A DNA stretch of 37,493 nt. Source: Planctomycetota bacterium. GTDB lineage: Bacteria > Planctomycetota > UBA1135 > GCA-002686595. Below are positions 1 through 6,925 of this stretch, piece by piece. Made by a program: the position numbers and the translations under genes. Within the stretch, counting starts at the first letter, position 1, and each line of letters begins with the position of its first letter. The DNA lies in contig JASLMK010000115.1 in the NCBI GenBank assembly GCA_030746555.1, forward strand, positions 1-37,493. The letters are read 5' to 3'. The notes under the pieces are model-generated. The model was not told where the DNA came from. It did no database searches and was given only the letters and a program-made list of their open reading frames with translations.

Positions 1-205
1 CGGAACCTGGCTTCCTCGACGACCCGTTCAGGGTCGCCTGCGTCGCCAGAACCCGCAAAGCACCACCCCGAACCGAGTTGCTGTGTCTGGTGCACGTCTT
101 CATGAATAACCCGGGCTAGTGCCCCCGCGGACGGCCCTCCACCTCGCTGCGCCTCGAGCGGGACCGTGCCGGCCCCGCGGGCTAAGCTGGGGCGGGAGCT
201 GAGCG
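1..205. other. Left-edge region, mostly non-coding
   Basis: No convincing complete gene lies here. One plus-strand frame is open from base 3 to a TAG at 117-119 (38 codons, ending in residues V-F-M-N-N-P-G). It could be the 3' end of a gene that starts outside the window, but it has no recognisable motif. From about 120 to 205 I see only the GC-rich leader of the next gene, with a possible -10 box at 183-188. Confidence 0.3.
183..188 (+). promoter_or_regulatory. Possible -10 box (TAAGCT) for the GCS2-CBS gene
   Basis: The sequence GGGCTAAGCT fits a GGCTANNNT pattern also seen before genes at 5877, 13605 and 34004. It lies 18 nt before the ATG at 206. A purine stretch GGGAG near 194-199 could serve as the ribosome binding site. 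No clear -35 box is visible. Confidence 0.3.
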
Positions 206-2164
206 ATGATGGGGCACCGAGAACAGAACACAGGCCGCGACCGGGGTGAGCTGCGCGTCTTCATGCGCGCCCTGCTGGCCGACGTGCACGCTCTCGAGCG
301 CATGCTGGAGGAGGGGCTGGTCGAGTCGGGGGTGCGGCGCATCGGCGCCGAGCAGGAGCTGTTCCTGGTCAAGGAGAACATGGATCCCGCACCCTGTGGC
401 GTCGAGGTCCTCGACGCGCTCGACGGGGACGGATTCACGGCCGAGCTGGGGCTGTTCAACCTGGAGGCCAACCTGCGCCCGCGCCTGCTGCGGGGCGACT
501 CCCTGAGCGGCATGGAGGCCGAGCTCATCGACTGCCTCGAGCGCGCCGGCGCGGCGGCGCGCTCCCGCGACGCCAGCATCCTCCTGGCGGGGATCCTGCC
601 CACCCTGCGGCGGGAGCACCTGACCCTCGAGAACATGACACCGGCCCCGCGCTACCGCGAGCTCAACCGGGTGATGACCGAGCTGCGCGGCGGGGAGTTC
701 TCGACCCTGATCAAGGGACTCGACGAGCTGCACGCCACCCACGACAACGTCATGCTCGAGGCCTGCAACACGAGCTTCCAGGTCCACTTCCAGGTTGGCC
801 CGGACGAATTCGCCGCGCTCTACAACCTGGCCCAGGCGATTACGGCGCCGGTTCTGGCAGCGGCGGTGAACTCGCCCGTGCTCCTGGGGCACCGCCTGTG
901 GCACGAGACGCGCGTGGCCCTGTTCCAGCAGTCTCTAGACGCCCGATCGAGAGCGCACCAGGCGCGCGGGTCGCGCCAGCGCGTGAGCTTCGGGGACCAC
1001 TGGATCGAGCGCTCGGTGATGGAGATCTACCGCGAGGACGTGGCGCGCTTCAAGGTGCTGATCGCCGGCGAGCGCGACGAGGACCCGGTCGCGGTCCTCG
1101 ACCGCGGCGAGATCCCCGCTCTGCGCGCCCTGTGTCTGCACAACGGGACCGTCTACCGCTGGAACCGCCCCTGTTATGGCGTGAAGGACGGGGTGGCCCA
1201 CCTGAGGATCGAGAACCGGGCCCTGCCCGCGGGACCCACGATCGCCGACGAGGTCGCCAACGCCGCTTTCTACTTCGGATTGCTCTCCGCCCTGGCCGAG
1301 GAGGCGGTGGACGTGCGCGAGGTGATGGAATTCGACGACGCCCGGGCCAACTTCGTGGCCGCGGCGCGCTACGGCCTGGATGCGCGCCTGACCTGGATGG
1401 ACGGGCGCTCCTGGGCCGCCGAGGAGCTGATCCTGGAGCGACTGCTACCCATGGCGCACGAGGGGCTGCGCGTCCAGGGCGTGGACGACGAGGACCGCGA
1501 GCGCTTCCTGGGCTTGATCGCGGAGCGAGTGGAGAGCGGCCGGACCGGCGCGCGCTGGGCGCTGGACTCCTTGGCGAGGATGGGGACGGCGGGCTCGCAG
1601 GACGCGCGCTCCCGCGCCCTGGCGGCGGCCATGCAGGCCCGCCAGCTGGCCGGGGAGCCGGTCCATCGCTGGGCTCCGGCGGCCCTGGAGGTGGGGGAAG
1701 ATCCTATCGCGGGCTGCGAGCGCGTCGGACAGTTGATGACCACCGATCTGTTCACCGTGCATCCCGAGGACCTCGTCGATCTGGCCGCGAGCCTGATGGA
1801 CTGGAGGCACCTGCGCCACGTGCCGGTGGAGGACGACGAGGGCGTCCTGCTGGGCATCCTCTCCCACCGCCGCGTGCTGCGCCTGGTCGGGCGCGGCATG
1901 CGCGAGGGCGGGGCGACCGTGGCCGTGCGCGAGGTGATGCAGCCCGATCCGGTGACCGTGACGCCGGAGACCCCGACCCTGGCGGCCATCGGCCTGATGC
2001 GCGAGCGGCAGGTCAGCGCCCTGCCCGTGGTGAGCGAGGGCCGCCTGGTCGGGATCGTCACGGAGCACGATTTCCTCGCGGCGGCGGCCGGGCTCTTGGA
2101 GGAGCGCTTGGGGCGGGAAGACGAGGAGGGAGGCGGCGGTGACCGTGCTGCGACCGGGGCCTGA
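206..2164 (+). CDS. GCS2-family carboxylate-amine ligase with C-terminal CBS pair
   Basis: A 652-residue cytoplasmic protein. Roughly residues 20-420 match the glutamate-cysteine ligase type 2 (GCS2/YbdK-like) family, which joins an amine to a carboxylate using ATP. Visible motifs are IGAEQELFL near residue 46 (the family's Gly-x-Glu-x-Glu active-site motif), NLEANLRP and the NTSFQVHFQV strand. Residues about 512-640 are two CBS repeats (VGQLMTTDLFTVHPED..., VREVMQPDPVTVTPET...). CBS pairs usually bind adenine nucleotides and regulate the attached enzyme, so nucleotide control is inferred. The ATG is preceded by GGGAG, and a second ATG follows directly at 209. The stop overlaps the next gene by 26 nt, suggesting the two act together. 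The true substrates are unknown; classical glutathione synthesis is only one possibility. Confidence 0.8.
   Translation: MMGHREQNTGRDRGELRVFMRALLADVHALERMLEEGLVESGVRRIGAEQELFLVKENMDPAPCGVEVLDALDGDGFTAELGLFNLEANLRPRLLRGDSLSGMEAELIDCLERAGAAARSRDASILLAGILPTLRREHLTLENMTPAPRYRELNRVMTELRGGEFSTLIKGLDELHATHDNVMLEACNTSFQVHFQVGPDEFAALYNLAQAITAPVLAAAVNSPVLLGHRLWHETRVALFQQSLDARSRAHQARGSRQRVSFGDHWIERSVMEIYREDVARFKVLIAGERDEDPVAVLDRGEIPALRALCLHNGTVYRWNRPCYGVKDGVAHLRIENRALPAGPTIADEVANAAFYFGLLSALAEEAVDVREVMEFDDARANFVAAARYGLDARLTWMDGRSWAAEELILERLLPMAHEGLRVQGVDDEDRERFLGLIAERVESGRTGARWALDSLARMGTAGSQDARSRALAAAMQARQLAGEPVHRWAPAALEVGEDPIAGCERVGQLMTTDLFTVHPEDLVDLAASLMDWRHLRHVPVEDDEGVLLGILSHRRVLRLVGRGMREGGATVAVREVMQPDPVTVTPETPTLAAIGLMRERQVSALPVVSEGRLVGIVTEHDFLAAAAGLLEERLGREDEEGGGGDRAATGA
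2124..2130 (+). promoter_or_regulatory. Strong Shine-Dalgarno (AGGAGGG) for the AstE-like gene
   Basis: The purine tract lies inside the end of the GCS2-CBS gene, about 8 nt before the GTG at 2139. It fixes that start and implies independent re-initiation despite the 26-nt overlap. Confidence 0.6.
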
Positions 2165-3140
2165 CTCCGAGCCGACGGAGGACCCCGGACCGGACCTCCT
2201 CGACCTCGACGACCACCTGCTGGGGCGGGTGGAGGGCGATCCGTCGGCCGTGACCGTGATCATGGTGGGCGGGCTGCACGGGAACGAGCCGGCCGGGGTG
2301 CGCGCCATCCTGAGCGTGTTCGAGCGCCTCGAGCGCGAGCGCCTCGCGCCGCGCGCCTCCCTCTACGGCCTGGCGGGCAACCTGCCGGCCCTGCGGAGCG
2401 GTACGCGCTTCGTCGAGAGCGACCTCAACCGTATGTGGGGAGGGGCCGGGCGTGACGACGGGGCCGCCGACGGGCGGTCGCGCCGCGCCCTGGAGGGGCA
2501 CATGGAGGCGGCGCTCAGCCGGGCCCGCGGACCGGTCGTGCTGCTCGATCTGCACTCGACCTCATCGGGCGGCGCTCCGTTCTCCATCGTCGCCAACACC
2601 CCGGAGAACCGGCGGCTGGCGCGCAGCTTCCCGGTCCCGCTCGTCCTGGGTCTGGAGGAGAGCGTGGAGGGGACTCTGCTCACCTTCTTCGGCCGGCGGG
2701 GGCACGCGGCCATCGGATTCGAGGGCGGGGCCCATGACGACCCGCTCACGGTGGAACACCACACGGCGGCGATCTGGTTGACTCTGTTGGCCTGCGGCGC
2801 ACTGTGGCCGGAGGCGATCGGGGACCTGGCCGGCCACCGGCGGCGCCTGCGCCACGCGGCCCGGGGCCTGCCGCCGGTCGTCGAGGTGAGCCACCGCCAT
2901 CCGGTCCGTCCCGACGATCGCTTCCGCATGGCCCCGGGCTACGCCAACTTCGGGCCGGTCTCTCGCGGCGAGGTGATCGCGCACGACGCCGCGGGCGCCA
3001 TCGCGAGCCCCGCCGATGGGCTCCTGCTCCTGCCCCTCTACCAGGGAGAGGGCGAGGACGGGTTCTTCATCGGCCGCAGCGTCCCACGCGCCTTTCTCTT
3101 GGCCGAACGGGTGCTGCGCTGGTTCGGCTCCGAGCGCTGA
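2139..3140 (+). CDS. Succinylglutamate desuccinylase/aspartoacylase-family zinc hydrolase
   Basis: A 333-residue soluble protein of the AstE/AspA (M14-like) amidohydrolase family, which removes acyl groups from amino acids or cleaves small peptide-like amides. The zinc site is readable: VGGLHGNEPAG near residue 46 gives the His and Glu ligands, and LLDLHSTSSGG near residue 135 gives the third His. Also typical are ESDLNRMW near residue 98 and the late FEGGAHDD segment. The start is GTG, set by an AGGAGGG sequence. The gene overlaps the upstream GCS2-CBS ligase, so the pair probably makes and breaks, or trims, related amide bonds. That functional link is inference; family membership is firm. 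It is not an arginine-catabolism AstE by context, since no ast genes are nearby. Confidence 0.8.
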   Translation: MTVLRPGPDSEPTEDPGPDLLDLDDHLLGRVEGDPSAVTVIMVGGLHGNEPAGVRAILSVFERLERERLAPRASLYGLAGNLPALRSGTRFVESDLNRMWGGAGRDDGAADGRSRRALEGHMEAALSRARGPVVLLDLHSTSSGGAPFSIVANTPENRRLARSFPVPLVLGLEESVEGTLLTFFGRRGHAAIGFEGGAHDDPLTVEHHTAAIWLTLLACGALWPEAIGDLAGHRRRLRHAARGLPPVVEVSHRHPVRPDDRFRMAPGYANFGPVSRGEVIAHDAAGAIASPADGLLLLPLYQGEGEDGFFIGRSVPRAFLLAERVLRWFGSER

Positions 3141-3326
3141 GGCCGGCGTTCGCAACCGCCGTGCGGCGCGCCACCCCGCCGCGGGTCGGGTGGAACTCCT
3201 TTCGGCCTCGGTGGTCGCGCTCTCCTTGGGGCTTCGCGAAACCTGCCGCGCCCGCCGGGTTGCAAGCCGTGCGCGCGGAGGGCTCGGCCCTCCCACGGAT
3301 GAAGCGCGCCCGACCCCCAGTCAGCC

Positions 3327-4445
3327 ATGCGACAGCGACCCATCGGCCGCCCCGCCCGGGGCGCCCGCGGTGGAGCGGCGTTCCTCGACGTCCTCGCCGC
3401 GGCGGCACTCTCCCTCTTCGCTTCCCTCTGGGCACTACAGAGACTCTCCGGCGTCGCGGGCGTCGCGACCGTGGCCGACGAGGAGGTGGCCGTGGTCTTC
3501 GATGAGACTGGCGGCGCCGGCCGCGTCGTCGAGCGCCCCGGAAACCTGCTGTTCGTGCCCTTCATCGAGCAGGTCCGCCTGCTGTCCCGCAGCCCCGAGC
3601 AGATCACGATGGAGGGCGAGGGCGGGAGCGACACGGAGCGCGTCTCCCGGCTCCTGCTGCGCGCCAACGACGGCTCGCGCTTCGGCCTGGATTCGTTCAG
3701 CATCCAGTACGCCCTCGTGCCGGAGCGGGCGCGCGAGGCCCTCGCCGACACCGGAGACGACCCCCGGGCCCGTGCGCGCTTGGTGGAGTCCTGGGCGCGA
3801 TCGGTCCTGCGCGACCAGTTCGGCCTGTACCCGACCGAGGAGATCAGCAAGCAGGAGACCCTCCGCCAGGCGTCGGAGGCCTGCAAGGCCCTCCTCAACC
3901 GGGAGCTCTCGCCCCACGGGATCGAGGTCCTCGAGCTCTCGACGATCCGCCCGAAGTTCGATCCGGCCTACGAGGAGGCGGTCGAGCGCCGGCAGGTGGC
4001 TCAACAGGAGATCGAGCGCCTCAAGCGCAAGCTCGTGCAGCTCGAGGCCGAACACGGCGAGCGGGTGGCGCGGCGTCGAAAGGACAAGGTCGTCGAGCTC
4101 AAGGTGCTCGAGGACCAGATCGGCAAGGAGCTCGACGCGGCCCAGCGCGAGACCGTCAACCGCCGCCACGCAGCCGACCTCTACGCGGCCGGGCGCATCC
4201 AGGCCGGCGAGCTCGAGCGCCTGGCATTGGTGCAGAAGGCACGGGGCCTGATGGTCCGCTACCAGGCGGAGGCCGAGGGGCTCGAGCAGCAGATGTTGGC
4301 TCTCGAGGAGCGCGGGGAGGCGGCCGTGCGCGAGGCCCTGATCGAGAACCTGGCGCAGGTCGAGTTCGAGCTCGTCCCCTACGCCCTGGATCCCGCACCC
4401 GATGCGGTGCGCGTGGTCGAGCAGACCCTGGTGAAGAAGGACTGA
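3327..4445 (+). CDS. SPFH/prohibitin-type membrane protein A
   Basis: A 372-residue protein. One N-terminal membrane segment lies at about residues 18-48 (LDVLAAAALSLFASLWALQ), followed by an SPFH domain at about 48-210 (DEEVAVVFDETGG, ERPGNLLFVPFIEQVRLL, ILELSTIRPKFDP-like end). A long charged coiled coil runs from about 215 to 345 (QQEIERLKRKLVQLEAEHGERV). SPFH proteins form large ring or cage oligomers on membranes and often modulate proteases. The next gene, 5 nt downstream, is another SPFH protein, an arrangement like HflK-HflC. No protease gene is adjacent here. The start ATG has no clear ribosome binding site. The assignment to SPFH is good, but the specific subfamily is unclear. Confidence 0.75.
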   Translation: MRQRPIGRPARGARGGAAFLDVLAAAALSLFASLWALQRLSGVAGVATVADEEVAVVFDETGGAGRVVERPGNLLFVPFIEQVRLLSRSPEQITMEGEGGSDTERVSRLLLRANDGSRFGLDSFSIQYALVPERAREALADTGDDPRARARLVESWARSVLRDQFGLYPTEEISKQETLRQASEACKALLNRELSPHGIEVLELSTIRPKFDPAYEEAVERRQVAQQEIERLKRKLVQLEAEHGERVARRRKDKVVELKVLEDQIGKELDAAQRETVNRRHAADLYAAGRIQAGELERLALVQKARGLMVRYQAEAEGLEQQMLALEERGEAAVREALIENLAQVEFELVPYALDPAPDAVRVVEQTLVKKD

Positions 4446-4450
4446 GTGGC

Positions 4451-5749
4451 ATGGCGATGAACAGCGAGGGACAGACGACCGAACGGGCTTCGACGCGCGG
4501 GGTGGGGGAGACGGTGAGGGAAGCGGCGCGCCGCTGTTCGGCCTGGGGCGGTGCGCTGTGGGGCGCGCTGCGCACGGGTGGCGCGGCCTTCTTGCGCAGG
4601 CCCGCCCTCGCGGCTGCGCTGCGGGGCGCGACCAGGGCCCTCGCAGCGGCGCGGCGGCGCCTGCCTGGCCGGCCGGCACTGGGTCGTGGCTCCCGACGCA
4701 TCCTGCGGGCCGCGGCCGTCGGCGCCCTGGCGGGCGCCGCGGTCTGGACGGCGGGCTTGGGCCTGGTGGTCCGCGTCCCCGCGGAGACGATCGGCGTGCG
4801 GGCGGCGCGCTGGGGCGAGAGCGGGATCGAGGAGCGCGACTGTGCTGCGGGTCTGCACCTGAGCGTGGCGGGGTGGCACGACTGGCACTTCCTGCGGCGC
4901 GGCACCCACCTGTTGACGTTCTCGGGCGATGGTTCTGACTCGGAGGCCCCCGCCCTCGACGTGCGCACCCGGGACGGGACTCAGGCGCGGATCGGCGTGT
5001 GCGTGCCCTACGCGATTCGCCCGGGTGAGGGGCACCGGCTGGTCGCGCAGGGCCTGAAGGCCAGCTACCCGCGCCTGGTGCGGGCGACCGTGGAGAAGGT
5101 CCTGGTGCAGCAGATGGCCGGTCTGAGCGCCCAGGACCTCACGGACACGGCCGTCCGCGGTGAGTGGGTCGCCCGAAACCTCTCCGAGCTCAACCAGGCC
5201 GTGCGCCCCCTGCACGTGGAGGTGGGCGGGATCCTCTTCGCCTCGATCGCCTTCGCCCCCGAGTACGAGAAGAAGCTGCAGCAGACCCAGCTGATGCACC
5301 AGACGACCCAGCTGCTCGAGGCCTCGAGAGAGGTCGCCGAACAGGAGGAGGAGGTCGCCATCCGTCTCCAGCAGATCGAGCGCTCCCTGCAGGAGGTGAC
5401 CCATGAGCTCGACCTCGAGATTGACCGCCTGCGCAACGAGAGCACGGAGGAGCTGGCCCGGTCAGCCCGCGAGAGCGAGGAGTACGACAAGACCGTGCGC
5501 CTGGAGGCGGACCAGCGGTACGCGGAGCTGGTGAGCGAGGGCAACCTCGAGCTCTACCGGGCCGATGCCGCCCGCACCCAGCTCGCCAACGAGGCGTACT
5601 CCATGCCCGGGGCGCGGCTGTACCTGGCGCGGCGCGCGGCCCAGAACCTGCGGCTGTCCAGGGTGACGCTCAACTCCTCCGATCCCGACGTGCCCAACGT
5701 GATGGACCTCGACCGTCTGACGGACCTGGTCCTGGGGACGCGGGAGTGA
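4451..5749 (+). CDS. SPFH/prohibitin-type membrane protein B
   Basis: A 432-residue partner of the preceding SPFH gene, starting 5 nt after its stop. The first 80 or so residues are rich in Arg and Ala and likely cytoplasmic. One membrane segment follows at about 83-105 (AAAVGALAGAAVWTAGLGLVV). The SPFH fold runs to about residue 270 (VRVPAETIGVRAARWG, VRTRDGTQARIGVCVPYAI, ILFASIAFAPEYEKK), then a Glu-rich coiled coil of roughly 110 residues. The unusually long basic N-terminal region is absent from the first protein. A second in-frame ATG lies 6 nt downstream. Tandem SPFH genes suggest a hetero-oligomeric membrane ring, but what it regulates cannot be read from the context. Confidence 0.7.
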   Translation: MAMNSEGQTTERASTRGVGETVREAARRCSAWGGALWGALRTGGAAFLRRPALAAALRGATRALAAARRRLPGRPALGRGSRRILRAAAVGALAGAAVWTAGLGLVVRVPAETIGVRAARWGESGIEERDCAAGLHLSVAGWHDWHFLRRGTHLLTFSGDGSDSEAPALDVRTRDGTQARIGVCVPYAIRPGEGHRLVAQGLKASYPRLVRATVEKVLVQQMAGLSAQDLTDTAVRGEWVARNLSELNQAVRPLHVEVGGILFASIAFAPEYEKKLQQTQLMHQTTQLLEASREVAEQEEEVAIRLQQIERSLQEVTHELDLEIDRLRNESTEELARSARESEEYDKTVRLEADQRYAELVSEGNLELYRADAARTQLANEAYSMPGARLYLARRAAQNLRLSRVTLNSSDPDVPNVMDLDRLTDLVLGTRE

Positions 5750-5876
5750 CGGGGGGCGGGGCCTGACCGGGAGAGCGGAGGGGGAGCGGCGGTGCATTCG
5801 CCCCGTGGCGGAGCGGGGTCGGCGCTGGGCGAGCGTCGAGTCGCGGCTCGAGGGAGACCGCTCGCCGCGGGCGGGC

Positions 5877-5882
5877 TAGGAT
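5877..5882 (+). promoter_or_regulatory. Possible -10 box (TAGGAT) before the methyltransferase gene
   Basis: GGGCTAGGAT matches the GGCTANNNT pattern seen upstream of other genes here. Transcription would begin near 5889, giving an 8-nt leader if the GTG at 5897 is used or about 77 nt if the GTG at 5966 is used. The -35 region is not recognisable. Confidence 0.35.
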
Positions 5883-5965
5883 GACGACGTGCACGCGTGC
5901 CGAATCCCCCCCGCCGGCTTCCCGCCGCCCCTCCTCCGTTGAGCCCTGTCGAGCACAGCGCACCC

Positions 5966-6919
5966 GTGCAGACCGTGCACACCTGGTGCGTCGTCTGCGG
6001 CAGCGACGATCCCCGGCCCTACCAGCGGTCGATGTACGCCCTGCGCGGGCGCTCCTTCGACCTCGTGCGCTGCGCCGCCTGCGGTTTCGTGTACGTCGAT
6101 CCGCGCCCGGACGGGGAGACCTTGGAGGGGATGTACGACGACGAGGACTACTACACCGAGGGCTACAACCTCGGCGTCGAGACCGAGAGCTACTTCGAGC
6201 GCCGCGAGGAGTTGCTCGCGCAGTACGACGGGGAGGTGGAAGCCCTGGAGCGCGAAGTGGGCGGGCCGGCCTCCCTCCTTGAGCTGGGTTCGGCGGGAGG
6301 CTTCTTCATCGAGGCGGCCCGCCGTCGAGGCTGGAGCGTGAGGGGAGTCGAGCTCTCGCCGGTGGCGGCCAGCTTCTCCATCGAGGAGCTCGGCCTCGAG
6401 GTGTTCGAAGGTCAGCTCGAGCTCGCCCCCTTTCCCCCGGAGAGCTTCGACGTCTGCGTTGCGGACAACGTGCTGGAGCACACGACGGACCCGCTGGCGG
6501 TCCTGGGGGACCTGACCCGCCTGCTGCGGCCCGGCGGGCACCTCGTCGTCGTCGTCCCTACCTATGTGAACTCGGCCTTCTTTCGCGCCGCGCGGGACCT
6601 GGGGCGCTGGCTGCCGCGGCGCCTCCTGGGGCCCAAGACGCTGCGGCTCTTGAAGCTCGACCCGTCCCACGACGGCGGCGCGCCCTACCACATCCTGGAG
6701 TTCGATCGCGGCACCCTGCTGCGCCTGTTGGGACGCGCCGGCTTCGAGCTCGTCTCCGCCCGCGGATCGGTGCCGCGCCCCGCGCACCTGTTCAAGGCCG
6801 CGACCTTGAGCCCCGCCGGCCACCTGCAGCGCCTGGCGTTCGTGGTCCTCGACGGGTTGATGCGCCTGGGCCTGCTGCCCGGCGCCCGCCTGCGCGTCGT
6901 GGCGCGCAAGCCGGGTTAG
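5966..6919 (+). CDS. SAM-dependent methyltransferase with N-terminal zinc-ribbon
   Basis: About 317 residues from the GTG chosen here. An N-terminal four-cysteine element (CVVCG ... CAACG, some 30 residues apart) should bind zinc. It is followed by a class I methyltransferase fold: motif I LLELGSAGGFFIEAA, acidic ribose-binding end RGVELS, motif IV VADNVLEHTTDP and LLRPGGHLVVVVPTY. Proteins of this layout often methylate sugars or lipids in surface-polymer pathways, and the adjacent glycosyltransferase genes on the opposite strand agree. The substrate is unknown. The frame is open upstream to a GTG at 5897, which would add a Pro-rich 23-residue extension; I prefer the later start because the domain begins there, with modest certainty. 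Confidence 0.75.
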   Translation: MQTVHTWCVVCGSDDPRPYQRSMYALRGRSFDLVRCAACGFVYVDPRPDGETLEGMYDDEDYYTEGYNLGVETESYFERREELLAQYDGEVEALEREVGGPASLLELGSAGGFFIEAARRRGWSVRGVELSPVAASFSIEELGLEVFEGQLELAPFPPESFDVCVADNVLEHTTDPLAVLGDLTRLLRPGGHLVVVVPTYVNSAFFRAARDLGRWLPRRLLGPKTLRLLKLDPSHDGGAPYHILEFDRGTLLRLLGRAGFELVSARGSVPRPAHLFKAATLSPAGHLQRLAFVVLDGLMRLGLLPGARLRVVARKPG

Positions 6920-6925
6920 CCCGAC

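Noticed and set aside
2790-3505. Plus-strand frame through the end of the AstE-like gene into the gap before the SPFH gene
   Set aside because: It overlaps a real gene in another frame and has only Pro/Arg-rich sequence. The 3141-3326 gap shows no gene.
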